The position numbers and the translations under genes were made by a program. From Inia geoffrensis (lineage: Eukaryota > Chordata > Mammalia > Artiodactyla > Iniidae): a stretch of DNA of 64,000 bases. The stretch spans positions 36,014,318 to 36,078,317 of the forward strand of contig CM070919.1 in the NCBI GenBank assembly GCA_036417435.1, written 5' to 3'. The notes under the pieces are model-generated. The model was not told the DNA's origin. It saw only the letters and a list, made by a program, of their open reading frames with translations, and did not search any database. Positions 10,095 through 22,328 of the stretch are shown in pieces; positions within the stretch are counted from its first letter, which is position 1, and each line of letters opens with the position of its first letter.

Positions 10095-10425
10095 GGGACT
10101 TCCCTGGTGGTGCAGAGTCCGCCTGCCAATGCAGGGAGCGCGGGTTTGGGCCCTGTTCCGGGGGGATCCCACGTGCCACAGAGCAACTGAGCCTGTGTGC
10201 CACAACTACTAAGCCCTCGTACCACAACTACTGAGCCCGCGTGTCTAGAGCCCGTGCTCCGCAACGGGAGAGGCCACCGCAATGAGAAGCCCACGCACCG
10301 CAACGAAGAGTAGCCCCTGCTCGCCGCAACTAGAGAAAGCCCACACGCAGCAACAAAGACCCAACGCAGCCAAAAATAAATAAATAAATTTATTAAAGAA
10401 CAAAAACAAAAAAACCCAATGCTTT
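10095..10425 (+). mobile_element. Older, longer CHR-type SINE
   Basis: The head GGACTTCCCTGGTGGTGCAG is followed by an expanded internal repeat of CACAACTACT-type units, CCGCAACGAAGAGTAGCCCC and CAACAAAGACCCAACGCAGC, and an AAATAAATAAATAAA tail. The short flanking duplication AATGCTT (about 10087 and 10429) marks insertion. It is longer and more diverged than the ~200-bp copies in this window, so it represents an older CHR subfamily. Confidence 0.9.
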
Positions 10426-10429
10426 TCCC

Positions 10430-12023
10430 CAAACTATTATTCATAACTCTGGTGGCTGCCAGAGGACTTAAGATGGAATTAAATTTAAAGAAGTTTAAAA
10501 ACAAAAAAAACAAAAACAAACAAAAAAAAACAAACAAAAAAACTAAATAGTATTCTTCTAGGCATATGTTTTATATGACTTTCATTGATTCCTAAATCTA
10601 AATTACCAGAAGTCATTTAAATAATAGTGAGCATTAAAATGTGTATGTAAATAATTGTTATATGTGAAATTTCCAATATGTGCAAAACCGAATTATGATT
10701 CATGTCAATTTCTGTGGCATATTTATTAAAAGGCTACACAGTGTATAATTAAGCTTTTTCACCCACCTAAAATTACTTTCATCATTGCTCACCTTAGAAG
10801 TTTTTGATAGAAACTTTATCCCAGCGATCAAGATAAAAGAAAAAAAAATACTCTTTTGTCTATCATCTTAAAACTTTCACTTCCTGGGGTTCAATCCAAA
10901 AGATAATGTATCTGCTTAACATCAAGAAGTTTTTAGAACTCTCCTTGAGAATCTTTTTCCCCATCAGATTCATAACCACCTCCTTTATGTGACCATATGA
11001 TATATCTTTTAAAGTCTACATTTTAAGGTTATTTCAGGGGCCCACTTAATCAGGGTTACAGAGGCCCCATGGGTTTCCTTTATCTGTTCCCCCACGTGCG
11101 TTTTGTCTCAGCATTTCTCGGTCTTGTCTGCTGCTGGCCGCTCAAATCATGGTCTGCCAGCCTGCCTTTGACCAAAAGAATAACTCTGGGTTTGCTCCAT
11201 ACCATGTATTTGGAGAATTTAAAATAAATGGAAATAAACCCCATTTTTTGTTAGCTACAAATGCGTACCCTACCACAAATGCCCCCAGAACCGGGGTGGT
11301 GGGAGGTTAAAGGTTTTTATGCCACATCTTCCTTCTTGGTGATTTGTAAACGATATTCAGGAGGCTAAAATAATTATCATAGAGTGAGTGTTTATTATGC
11401 GATACAACACGTAGTATTTTTAGACCAGGAATGGAATTGCCAAGAACAGATCAGGCCCCAGAAGGGCAGGAATTAGGTCTGTTCGGTTTCCTGCTTTGCC
11501 CCCTGCGCCTAGCACAGTGCCTGACATGCAGTAGGCGCTCAAAATATATCGATTAAAGAAATAAACAAGGATGGAGGGAGGAAGAGGAGAGAGTGAAAAA
11601 GAGCAAGAAAGTCAGGAAATGGCATCCTCATCCAGAGTCCTGAGGCGGCCAATCTGGAAGAATTCCTGGCTGTTCGCATGCAATTATGGTCATAACTATC
11701 TGATGGACTTAGCGAAGGTTAACCAAAACAGCAGAGAGGGTTGCTTTCAAAATAAAAATTGCATCTTCCCCATGTCCACCTATTATATTCTTTACTCTTT
11801 TCAGCCAACACTACCGTTTTACCTTTACTCCCACCCATCCCCACCGGGCCAAGCTCAGCGCAGAAATCCTAAAGCCAAGAAGGAAGCAGTGACTTACCCG
11901 GTGGAACCCAATTATACAGTTCCACTGTGAAAGTCACAGGAAGCAGTGGGTGTCTGGGAACACACCCTAACGGTAGTAGTAGTTTTAATGCCTAGTAGTT
12001 TGTACCTCTTAATCCTCTTGTAC
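10430..12023. other. Gene-free, AT-rich unique sequence
   Basis: Contains an A/C-rich simple tract near 10499-10543 and an L2 tail at 11455-11560. I see no STEAP3 exon here although this is where the upstream exons might be expected. Confidence 0.5.
11455..11560 (+). repeat. L2 3'-end fragment
   Basis: Contains GCGCCTAGCACAGTGCCTGA then GCAGTAGGCGCTCAAAATAT, the typical L2/MIR-like 3' terminus. Confidence 0.65.
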
Positions 12024-12155
12024 TTAGTGAAATACGTCAGACAGAAACAAATACCGTATGTTTTCACTTATATGAGGAATATAAAAAAACACAGGAATGA
12101 AAATAACAAAACAGAAACAGACTCACAGATACAGAGAACAAACCAGTGGTTACCA
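12024..12155 (+). repeat. L1 3'-end fragment
   Basis: Starts in the ORF2 C-terminal coding text (AAATACGTCAGACAGAAACA, corresponding to the VSQKEK-like tail of Cetartiodactyl L1) and continues into AACAGAAACAGACTCACAGA and CCAGTGGTTACCAGG. Truncated at both ends. Confidence 0.7.
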
Positions 12156-12959
12156 GGCTTCCCCCATTTTTAAACCAGAAATAAAAGTTATTTGGGGGTT
12201 AGGGCCTCCTTTGGACCCTGCTACCAGTAACAAAAGCAATCGGTACTAGGAAAAGTGAGCTATCAGATATAAACACGAGACGGTTTGGAGAAAACTGGCT
12301 TAAGATGTGCTGGGGCTAATGTCTTGGCAAGCAGAGGGCATGGGGCCTGGCCAGGAGAGGTGCAGCGAGCCGGGCTCTGGGCTAATGGAACCTGGTTGTC
12401 ACAAGTACTGTGTGTAATGTTTGAAATTGTCCGATGTCTTTTGTTTTGGGTTTCCCTAGAAACAGTCCCTGCGGCAAGATTTGAGTGGTTTAATTGGAAA
12501 GGGTTGTCAGAAAGCCCTTGGAGGGAAATGGAAAAGTGAGGTGGAAGGAAGAAGGAAACAGAAGGTTCAATCAAGAGGTGATAACTTGGGGACCTTAAGT
12601 GGCTTCCAAGGAACCCTACTGGTGACCTCTAAGGGACTGCATGGAACATTCCAGAGTTGTCCCACCCGAAGGCAAGGAAGCTATGGTGTTTTGTCCACCG
12701 TTTCCCCTCTGCCACTGGCTCAGGTTCCCCCAGACGCCTCAACTGCACGGCACCTTGGCCTATCCTGCCATTTTCCTGCCGCACCCCTGCAGCCAGGCAC
12801 CACCCTCGGGCAGACGGGGAGGGCAGGTGCAGTGAGGAACCCGTACAGGACAGCGAGTGCCCAAAGGGGTGTGGGCAGGGGCACTGCTGTCACTCCCACC
12901 AGTGTAGTTCTTTCACTTTTTACAAATACGCGTGGCTTATAAGTTCCTTGGCTTAAATC
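12156..12959. other. Gene-free, moderately GC-rich sequence
   Basis: A few overlapping short open frames (about 12480-12940) have no recognisable domains and run in several frames at once, as expected of stop-poor GC-rich DNA. No exon supported. Confidence 0.4.
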
Positions 12960-13560
12960 AGAAAATCTTTGGTCATAGACCAGTAATAATAGTAACAAGT
13001 ACTACGTGCACATCTTTAGGGACCACTTCTCTGGCAAAGCCATCACCGCATGTCACTCTCCACGCCTGGATCTGGGAATGCTCTTTGCCTGGCCTTCCAG
13101 GGTCACGGCCTCCTCGTTACTCATGCTAATCTCCTTCCCTCTCCTTCCTGTTTCAGTCTGCTCACGTATCTCCGATCTGCCCTTTTTATCTTCAAGGTGT
13201 GCTCACCTCCATCTGGATTATCACAGTCACTGCTGGGTTCACCAGCGCCAGCACAGCACACCCAGTGCAGGGTCGGTCTTTCTAAAGCACAAAGCCCTTT
13301 TCCTCACCTGGCATTTACAGGGCTTTCTTATTGCCTATGAATCAACCCAACCTCTTCTGACTGGCACTCAAGGTCACTCACCTCCTACCAATTTCCCTTT
13401 CTCACCTTTTCTTCCATTGCTCTCGTCGAGCCATTTCCTGTGAACCAGGAACCGTGGGGAAACTCCTGATCATTCCTTACTTGGAATCCTTTCTCTGCCT
13501 CTGCTTCCCCAACCAGGTCTGTGATGCCTTCCACCTTTCCTTCAAGTACCTGCTGTAGAG
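12960..13560 (+). repeat. Probable L2-like ancient LINE fragment
   Basis: Text such as TCTTTCTAAAGCACAAAGCC, TTTCTTATTGCCTATGAATC and GGAATCCTTTCTCTGCCTC follows the order of the widespread mammalian L2 coding/3' region in strongly diverged form. Short frames over it are not independent genes. Confidence 0.45.
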
Positions 13561-13687
13561 AAACTATACTGGTTTTTAAACCAAGTTTGTTTTTTTACAT
13601 TTTAACAGTATTCTTCTGTTAAAACAGACCTTATTTCTCCCTTTAGCATAGTCCTTATAACAAGAAGCTAGATAAAATCAAGGTTGT

Positions 13688-13892
13688 GGACTTCCCTGGC
13701 GGCGCAGTGGTTAGGAGTCCGCCTGCCGATGCAAGGGACGCGGGTTCGCGCCCCAGTCCAGGAAGATCCCACATGCCGCGGAGCGGCTGGGCCCGTAAGC
13801 CATGGCCGCTGGGCCTGCGCATCCGGAGCCTGTGCTCCGCAACGGGAGGGGCCGTGGCAGTGAGGCCCGCGTACCGCAAAGAAAAAAAAAAA
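13688..13892 (+). mobile_element. CHR-type tRNA-derived SINE
   Basis: GGACTTCCCTGGCGGCGCAG to GCCCGCGTACCGC plus a short A-tail, flanked by ATCAAGGTTG at 13677-13686 and 13893-13902. Full length. Several CpG-to-TpG or CpA changes suggest it is somewhat older than the youngest copies here. Confidence 0.95.
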
Positions 13893-13902
13893 ATCAAGGT
13901 TG

Positions 13903-15049
13903 GTGATGCTTAGCCAAGGCAAGAGAGCTGGTATGTACTAAGTTAGCGTGAGCAGATCACTGGGAAAGGACCCACTCTCTTAATAATTCACAGTGTCTGA
14001 GGGTTGACGTAGCTGCTGAGATGTGTGTAAGCTCCATCTAGTTGGATTAATATGATCATGGCCACAGCAGCAACTCCTCTGCTGCCATATATGGTAAATG
14101 ACTTCCGGTTGCATTCAGAATGGTCACTTAGCAAACTAGCATCGTTATTTTTTCTCTTCATGCTACAGAGGAAATGGAGATAGAAGGTATGGGAAACTCC
14201 TTTCCAGACACTTAGCAGAGAGAGAAAATAGCATAACCTCTCTCTCTCTCTCTAATAAAGAACGCAAACTCATTAGTCCATCATTGGAAGTAGAATAAAT
14301 TATCAAAGTGTCATCATTGAAATATTAGTCTGTGTTCCCCAGAAAGATCCGAGAGAGAATGACTGGATTGGACTTTTTAAGGAGGCTGAATTTCTAACAA
14401 TGAACTCCAGTCTTCCTAAAAATTCTCCAATTCCAGGTCACAAAGACCTGAAACGTAAGACCACGCGGCTGGGGTGATATCGTGGACGGGTACCCAGTGA
14501 TGGCAGGGACCTCTCCAGCATCTTATTGCGATCGTAAGACCCAGGGCCTCAACACAGTCTTGGCTGAGATTGAACCTGCTGACCGCAGGGATATCATGTG
14601 TTGAATTCACAACTATGCTGATGTACAGATAATAAGGAAATGCAGTTTTCTATGCTTTACTGAGCGTGTGGATTGAGGTTCATATTCATTGCACATTATT
14701 GTACACATTCACTGATTCACCTGCTCTCTAGAAAAAAAGAGAGGTTTTGCCAAAAGGCCTCTCTGACTGGAGGGGATGTGTTAAGTAGACCTTGAGGTAC
14801 AAATCCAGTCCATTAGTAACCAAGGTGGAGTAACATTTTTATGGACCAAACTGGAATCAACACCTGTAAATGGACTGTAAGAAAGGCAATCTGGGCTGTT
14901 GTATGTGATAATATCAACAGTAATGGTGCAGCATCAAAATTAAGAGCCTGACGTAACTGATAGAATAGCAATTTATTTTTAGATCCCTCCTCCTACAACA
15001 TATGCAGTAGAGTTCTAAACATATGTGCAAATCACTGGAATATATCAAC
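13903..15049. other. Gene-free unique sequence
   Basis: Contains a short (CT)n at 14237-14253 and an unexplained CpG-bearing patch at 14330-14640. Nothing else recognised. Confidence 0.45.
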
Positions 15050-16140
15050 TTAAAAATGTTTTTAATTTGCCAGCACTGGTCTAGGTACTGGGATACTAGG
15101 TACTGAGAAAAAAAAAAAAAGAAAGAGAAAATTCCCACATCCTCCAGGAGGGTATGGAAAACAAACCGTAAACATAATAAATAAATCATAGCAAGTTAGA
15201 AAGTGACAAGTTGAAAAAAAAACATAAAAGTAGAACGAAACCACAGGATCAGAGCAAGGAAGACAGAGGCAGAATGTTCTTTCCGTGGAGGTCAGGGGCG
15301 CCTCGCTAAGAAGGTAATGTGTAAGCTAAGGCTTGAAGAGAGGATGCAGTCCGCCTGGCAGGTAACTGGAGGACCATTCCGGGAAGAGGAAAGAGCAAAA
15401 GAACAAAGGGGAGGTGCCTGTGAAGCATGGAAGTGAGGCTAGACAGGAGGAGGAGAGAAAACCTTCGGGCAGCAGTGCTGATCTGATTCCTGGGAGAGGA
15501 GACAGGGAAGAATGGGCTCCCAAGAGCCTCAGACTGTCCTGCAGCTCTGAGCAGGTTTCAGACAGACCCGCGGAAAGCCCGTGAGCAAAGCCCCTCATGA
15601 GAGGGGTCAAGACGCAGGAGGAACGGCCTGTTGGCTCAAACACTCCTGCCTGTTGCTCAGTCCTCGGCCCTGGGAGCGTGGGCACGGCTGGGAGCTCAGA
15701 GTCAGGTTCTCTTGAAGGGCAGGAGGCAGGAGCCTGCGTGGTGTGTTCACGTGACGAACAGGGATTGATGGGGCTACAGCAGCGTAAGGGGGAGGGGTCA
15801 GATCATCTAGGGCTTCATGAGCTAGTGTAAGGGCTTTGGCACTTTACTCTGAGTGGAATAAATTAATATCAGTGGAAAACACCGGTGGTTTTGAGCACAA
15901 GCAAGTGACACGAGCTCACTTGTGTTTTAAGAGTATCACTCTGACTCCTCTGGAGAAGATGGGTAGGGAGAGGACCAAGGTGAAAGCAGGGAGATTAGGT
16001 AGGAGGCTATTGCAGGGATCGAGGGAGAGGTGAGGGTATTCAGGCACTGTGGTAGCAAAGACGGGGTGAGGGACCCAGTTGTGGATACGTGTGGAAGGTA
16101 GAGCCAAGGAGATGTGCTGTAAGATTGTACGTGGAATTAA
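15050..16140 (-). repeat. L2 LINE fragment, part 1 (interrupted)
   Basis: In plus-strand reading this is the reverse complement of the L2 coding/3' region: CACTGGTCTAGGTACTGGGA, TCATCTAGGGCTTCATGAGC, AGGAGGCTATTGCAGGGATC and GAAGGTAGAGCCAAGGAG occur in the expected order over about 1.1 kb. The continuation resumes at 16760 after a nested insertion. Diverged, with no intact frame. Confidence 0.7.
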
Positions 16141-16760
16141 GACGGAGGGAAGCTGGAGGCTGTGCTCGTTTCCTAGGTCTGCCGTCACAGAGTGTCACAA
16201 GCTGGGTACCGTGAGCAACAGCTCTGGAGGCTGCAAGTCTGAAAGCAAGATGTCGGCCGGGATGGTCCCTTCTGCTGGCTGTGAGGGGAATCTGCTCCCC
16301 GTGACTCCCCAAGCTTCCGGTGGCCTCAGGCATTCCTTGGCTTGTAGATGGCATCCTACCTGTGGACCTGTGGCTTCACACTGTCTTCCGTCTGCTCATG
16401 TCTCTCTGTGTCCAAATCTGCCTTTGCATAAGGATATTGGATTAGGACTCACTCCAGTGACCTCATTTTTTTTTTTTTTTTTTTTTTTTTTTGCGGTACG
16501 CGGGCCTCTCACTGCTGTGGCCCCTCCCATTGCGGAGCACAGGCTCCGGACGCGCAGGCTCAGCGGCCATGGCTCACGGGCCCAGCCGCTCCGCGGCACG
16601 TGGGATCCTCCCGGACCGGGGCACGAACCCGCGTCCCCTGCATCGGCAGGCGGACTCTCAACCACTGTGCCACCAGGGAGGCCCAATGACCTCATTTTAA
16701 CTTGATCATCTGCAGAGACATCACATCCAAATAAGGGCACAATGACAGGTACTAGGAATT
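16140..16760. repeat. Old interspersed repeat nested in L2 (class uncertain)
   Basis: The flanks CTCGTTTCCTAGGTCTGCCG, AGCTCTGGAGGCTGCAAGTC, GATTAGGACTCACTCCAGTG and ACTTCAACATCGTGG belong to a common ancient mammalian repeat that I recognise but cannot name with certainty. It interrupts the L2 and is itself interrupted by a CHR SINE at 16470-16684. Confidence 0.55.
16470..16684 (-). mobile_element. CHR-type SINE, young copy
   Basis: Minus-strand element from about 16684 (GGGCCTCCCTGGTGGCACAG) to a 27-base A-tail (poly-T at 16466-16492 on plus). The duplication TGACCTCATTTT appears at 16458-16469 and again at about 16686-16697. The internal body is CpG-rich and nearly identical to the copies at 42311 and 54884. 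Confidence 0.96.
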
Positions 16761-17225
16761 TAGGACTTCAACATCGTGGGCGGATGCGCAGGGTGGAGGG
16801 GAGACACAGTTCTACCTGTAACTGAGGATAAATTCAAGAGTTTTGCACTAAGCAACTGAAAAGATGGAATTGCTACCAATTGAGAAGTGGAAGGCTGTAG
16901 GTGGAACAGATTTGGATGTAGTCATTTTGAGATGTTTATTAGAAATCAAGTGGAATGTCAAGTGGGCACTTACATCAATATGAAGAAAAGCTCAGGAGAT
17001 GAGTCTGGGCTGAAGATGAATCTTGGAGTCATCATTATACGGATGGATAGGATTTAAAGTCGTGATCCTGGATGAGATGAAGACTGGGCCGAGGACCAAG
17101 CCCTGTTCAAAGTTAAAAGAAGAGAGAAGAGAAGGAATTAGCAAAGATGACTGAGAAGGGCTGAGCCAAAAGCGGGACACAAGGGAGGCATTATCTGCCT
17201 TGGACTGGAAGCCAGTTCCGGGACA
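16760..17225 (-). repeat. L2 LINE fragment, part 2
   Basis: The L2 resumes after the nested insertion: AGCAACTGAAAAGATGGAAT, GTTTATTAGAAATCAAGTGG, GAGTCATCATTATACGGATG and AGATGACTGAGAAGG. Order and orientation continue part 1. Confidence 0.65.
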
Positions 17226-17364
17226 GACGCTGTGCTCCATGTTGTGGACACGTTATCCCCAGTCCCTCCAACAGCACTACAAAGAAAATGGCATCCTCAG
17301 CTGTGCAGATGAGCCAGTTCAAGCTGAGAGAGAGAGATTTACTTAGAGGTAGAGTGGAATTGTG

Positions 17365-17545
17365 CTGTAGAGCGTGAGCCCGATGGCTGGGCTTCGAATT
17401 CCCGTTCTGCTCCGTCACTAGCTCTGAAATCTCCCACAGGGTGCTCTGCCTCTGTTCCTCCGATTCCTCAACTGTTAAATGGAAGCAGTATCTACCGCTG
17501 GGATTTTTATAAGGGTTAGATAAATTCAGACTCTCGAAAAATTAA
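17365..17545 (+). repeat. MIR SINE
   Basis: GGCTGGGCTTCGAATTCCCG, TCCGTCACTAGCTCTGAAAT, CCTCAACTGTTAAATGG and AAGGGTTAGATAAATTC follow the MIR consensus. Confidence 0.8.
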
Positions 17546-18454
17546 TGAATTTTTTTTCAAGTTCCTTAAGAGGCCTGTGACCTTACCTGTTGATTCAGTA
17601 AACTGGCTACAAGTCACACATCTCCAAAGAAGCAGAGAGGGGATTTGAACCTAGGATGTTCTGTATTCAAAGCCTATCCTATTTCTATCAGATCAGTGAA
17701 TGTGACTCTTTCCTGATCATTAGCGTCGATTAATTAATCTAATTAGGGGAATTGATCATTTGGAGAAAATGGAGAGACAGTTTTGAAAGGCTGCATTAAA
17801 GCTGTTTTACTAAATAGGAAATGAAGTTTAGAGAGGATAAGGTGTCATATGAATGTGAAAACAATAAAAGAGAATCATCCGTGGGCCCGAGGTACCTGGG
17901 TCTAGGGCGGGAAAGGCCGTCTCTAAAGGGTCTCTTTCTCAGAAAATAGAGCACCTGCTGTAGGTTTTGCAGGGTGGCTAAAAGAGAAAGAGTTTAGTTT
18001 CTCACCTGTCTCTCCTTGAGCTGATCCTTTTCTTCTGGACTTACCATCCGGGGTGGGATGCCCAGGAATATCTGTTTAAAGTTCACGCCGAAAAAAGTGA
18101 TCAGAGAGAATTAGGACAGGATAATGTTCGCAAGGTCCTGGTTGAAGAGGATTGAAACTGAGAACGCTCAGCATCAAAGACGCCAGGAGAGTCAAGGACA
18201 GTGAGTGACCGTGCAGGAGAGCCCTTTCCCAGTGGTGATGAAGGAGCCCAGTTATTCCAAAAGAAGCTCTAGTAAAGCAACGAGAATAAAGTAGTTTTCA
18301 CAAGACGTGTGAGCGTGGATGACAGAGGTGAGGGCTGGAAGAGTAATCACGGGGAGTGGTAGCGGAGGGAATGAATCATTTTAAAGCAGCCGATAGAGAA
18401 AATGAAACCAATGAAAATGGACTCATGAACTTTTAGGGCTAGAAGGGGCCTGTG

Positions 18455-18570
18455 GCATCATCTCCTTGAATTGTCTCATACAAGAAGGGAACCGGGTTTA
18501 GAGAAATCCAGCGACATGCCCAAGTTCTCGCAGCAAGTAATTGGCAGAACCAGGATTTGAAAGAGCTGGA
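18455..18570 (-). repeat. MIR SINE fragment
   Basis: Reverse-orientation MIR text: CCAGCGACATGCCCAAGTTC and GCAGAACCAGGATTTGAA. Confidence 0.65.
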
Positions 18571-19639
18571 TCAGAAGTGAAGGGTCAGTTCTGACAGGTT
18601 TTCTTAAAGACGGAAAGGGAATTTACGGACCGATTTGTCTTTTTAAAAGGGAAGGAAGAATAGAAAGCCTGTACGGACGGGTCAGGTGGGAATTAAGCAG
18701 CAGAAGGGCACTTCATATCTAAACCTAGGAAAGTAAGAAATAAAGGACCAGAAATAGAGGAGGGAAACCTGAATCCTAGTCCTTCTTTCTGTTTAATAGG
18801 ACATAAGACCTTTGAGAAGTAACACAATGAATGAAGGGTTACCAAAGTTAATATTTGGGTGTAGGGAGACTTTGAAAACTGCCCACTACTTCAGCAAGTT
18901 AAAAGAAGAAAAGACGTTTGACAGTTATCTTATTTGTAAAAGGGGAAATAGTACAAATATTTTCTTAAACTTAGCTATTCCACAGTTTTTGTTGAAGAAG
19001 CAAAATATACACTAAATTAAGCCTGATTTTATATAAAAAAAAAAAATTCCTTGGATGACTACCATGTTATGGGCTAGGGAATTCAGCTCGAAATTTATAG
19101 CACTTATATGGAGTGTTTTCCTCCGTATTTCTTATGTTTGTATTGCAGTAATGAAGAAATATGGAAGCTGTCTGGCCGCCAAATAATACCTGTAAATTCC
19201 CGTGGATAAAGTCTCCCCTTTATATTTCAAAGTTATTAAGTTCAAGTCCTGTTATGGTTCTACTTTTATTAGTTTTTCCCCATCAATGCAATTACTGATT
19301 GATTAATTCTTATTGGCTTTTTCTAAAGTAGAAAAAAAAATATGGCTGAAGTAAAGCACTTCGTGGAAAGGAAAAAGTAAAGTATATAAAGAGTGAAAAT
19401 CTGAGCGGGGTGATAAGGGCTTTACCCTAACCCCCCAGTTCTCTCGTACACAGAGAACTTGAGGCAGGGAGAGCTTGGGGCTTACGTGTGGGTTTGGAGG
19501 GACCAGAGCCGCTTGTGTGAGGACCAGTGTTGTCTGTCAGGCTTTTGGCCAAGTCATGATGCTCAGCATTGGCACAGCCCCCGAACAACGTACAGTGTAC
19601 ACAGCACTCTCACACCTTTCCTCTCACTCAGCCCTACAC

Positions 19640-19745
19640 TGTGAGGCAGACGTGGCAGGTGGGACCTTCTAAGAAAAGTAGCTCAGAGGTGTCAACTGAC
19701 CTGCTCCATAGCACACAGCTAAATGTGACAGGTCTAGAATTCAAG
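19640..19745 (-). repeat. MIR SINE fragment
   Basis: Reverse-orientation MIR-like text (GTGAGGCAGACGTGGCAGG, AGCACACAGCTAAATGTGAC, TCTAGAATTCAAGCC). Diverged. Confidence 0.5.
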
Positions 19746-22328
19746 CCGAAATGGTTCTCTCTCTCTCTTTCTCCTCTTTTCTTTTTCCATTTTCAACACA
19801 GACCTCATGATGAGTTTACTGGTAGCTATGGCTGAGGTTCTCTGGGGATAGCTGGTCCACTAGTTACCACCTGGGATCCCGAATGGACTTAAAAAAGCCA
19901 GGCAGATTGAAAGCTTCTTGAAGAAAGTTGCCTTGGGCACAAACAGAAACTAGAAGGCATTTTCCCTGGAGGTCCCAGGTCTGTCTTACCAGCTTCGCTC
20001 AAAGGTGGCCAAGTCTTGTATTTAAAAATGGGGGTGGTGGGGGGATCTTCAGTTTTCCAGTGTCAAAGGCAATATTTTAATCCTCAGGGTAACTTGGTAT
20101 CTGTGTACGTTGGTGAAGTTCTCTCTCAGATAGATGGTGGTCTCCCCTGGGGGCCCACGTGCCTCCTTGAAAGCCGTGGTTGTCTTCACGTTAACTCATC
20201 TCTCCCACATTGAAACCTCTCCTCCAGGGTCCTGTATCACCTGAGAAATCAGGTTCTGGAAGAAAGTTACATCTGTAAAATAGTTTAATATCCAAACGTG
20301 TTTATTTACAATGTCTGCCTTGAACCATATGAAATTGCCAGTTTGGAGGAAGTCAAAAATGGTTGAATTGTGGCAATTTCACATGTTCGACCTAATAATT
20401 ACGTGTACCATTACCCCATTTGGGATGTTTAATAAGTGTGGTGAAGTTGGGCCAAATCAGCTTACTTACATTGTCTTGTAATCTGAAAAATCACAGCTCC
20501 AGATATCTGATTTTTAAATCCAAAGTACCCACTAGCTATTTAACGATAACTAGAATACAAATGAAAATGTTGACATTGAATGAGGTATGGTAGTTCCTTC
20601 ACTGCGATATAAGACAGTGCTGGGTTTGGGCCCTCATCTTTGTAACATCCTGAAACTTATGCCTATGTTTTTTAATTTCGAAACTGTTTCTCCTCTAAGG
20701 GATTGCGTATGCTCAAAATAAATCGACTGAACTAAGCATTAGATGGTTATTTCAGGAAACATGGAGAAACAAGATGAAAATGGATGGATATTGAGTACGT
20801 CTCACCGTTGTACAAGAGGCAGCCCGTGGCCCCAGTGCCCTAGCATGTGCCACGCTAATTTCACTCCCACGCCTCTTTCCAGACTCTGCTCGTATCACCT
20901 TTAAGGATCTCTTCCCTCACTCATCCAGCCCCAAATGTTTCCGTAAAGTATTCGTTTATTACTGGAGCTGATATGCTTGGCTGTCTTCCTCAAAGTCTCT
21001 ATATACCATTTAGTACCAACCTCTTCCCTAGGTAAACTGATTTAGGTATTTTATTGCTTCTATTAATACTCTGGGCATATTTTGACTCTCCTATTTGCTT
21101 TTGGGTACCTCAAACAGCCTTAAGTTCAGTAGAAGGACTTGAGGACCTATATAATGAATAACTATTATTAAAATGTAACAGGTATAATCGCTGTACTTTA
21201 AAAATTTAATAACACAAATCAACATGAATATTCAAATCTATCAATACCAAAACAGAGAATTATTAAAGACAAAAGATCATAGGTAGGCATATGACTATCA
21301 TGTTAGCTTTTTAGAAAATATAATTCTGTGTAGAGAAACAAGTTTTTCATCAAAATACAATAGAAGAGAAGAGTACTAAAGTACTTCCATTTAGTCAGGT
21401 GGAAGTTGGACTTTGGTAGGTTTTTGGAAAAATGGGTAAGCAAAATGAGAATTTATCATCAGGCATGAAAAGGGAGTTAATAAAAATAGTCCAAAGTGAC
21501 ACAGAATAAAAAGGAATGGGAGCATTCATAAGAGACTATTATAAGGATTAAAAAAAAAAAAAATAGTGAAAAAAGGTAGCACATCCTAGACCAGCTGGCT
21601 TTACGCAGAAAGGAAAGGTTTAGTATTATTATCAGGGTGGTAACTGCTCCAGGCTACTGACAGATGCCCTGTGGCTGGAGAGGAAAGGATGTAATGAGTT
21701 GATCCAAGAGATGGGCTCCATATGTTTTCATTACGTCCCGAACTGGTGGTGTGCCACCCCATTTCAGATAACCCACAGACTGGGATTGAATTTGAGGTGG
21801 TAGCTGTAAAGGGGGAAGTGGACATTTGTCTGAAGGGGCAGGTCCCACCCACGCGAGACTGTGAACCTGGAAGAGATCGAACAAGCCCTGTGGGTATGGA
21901 TGGCGGGAGGAAGCCAAGCTGGGGTCCGTAATAAATATCAGTGGGCCTAGAAGGGGAAACAATGGGAAAGAAAGACGACGCTATCACAGAAGTGATACGA
22001 AAAGCAGTAAGGGATGACTTCAGGGGAGGGAATTTCAGAGAAGCAATTAAGCAGAATGAAATCAACTGCACCAAAATGACAAAAAGACCTCTTTGAAGAA
22101 GAAATAATAGCTACTGTGATTTTTTTTACAGAGAAAAGGGTCCGTGAAAACTTTTCCAAAAATAAACCTTGTCTCCGATAGGAAAAAAACAATCCCAGGT
22201 TTCTTACATTTTGGGGAGGGAATGTGCAGTATTGAAAATGAAGGTAGCTTTAAAGCATACCTCCTTTTACACAGAATGATTAGACACAAGCCGCTTCCAT
22301 TCAGTCAGATGCTCTCCCCGAGAGTAGC

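Larger units (their letters stand above)
17226..22328. other. Gene-free region with MIR relics
   Basis: MIR fragments are at 17365-17545, 18455-18570 and 19640-19745. A homeodomain-like TAATTA cluster is at 17719-17758. A 157-codon minus-strand frame at 21601-22074 has no recognised family. The rest is unique and non-coding as far as I can tell. Confidence 0.45.

Noticed and set aside
16079..16705. 208-codon plus-strand ORF
   Set aside because: Spans L2, an old repeat and a SINE including its poly-T (poly-Phe), so it cannot be one gene.
18005..18060. Possible minus-strand mini-exon ending in CAG/GTGAGA
   Set aside because: The donor-like site is good, but the segment is short, has no recognised protein match and no supported acceptor.
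21601..22074. 157-codon minus-strand ORF
   Set aside because: No domain, no splice context, Ser/Pro-rich low-information translation, and a second frame is open across the same DNA. Left as chance.
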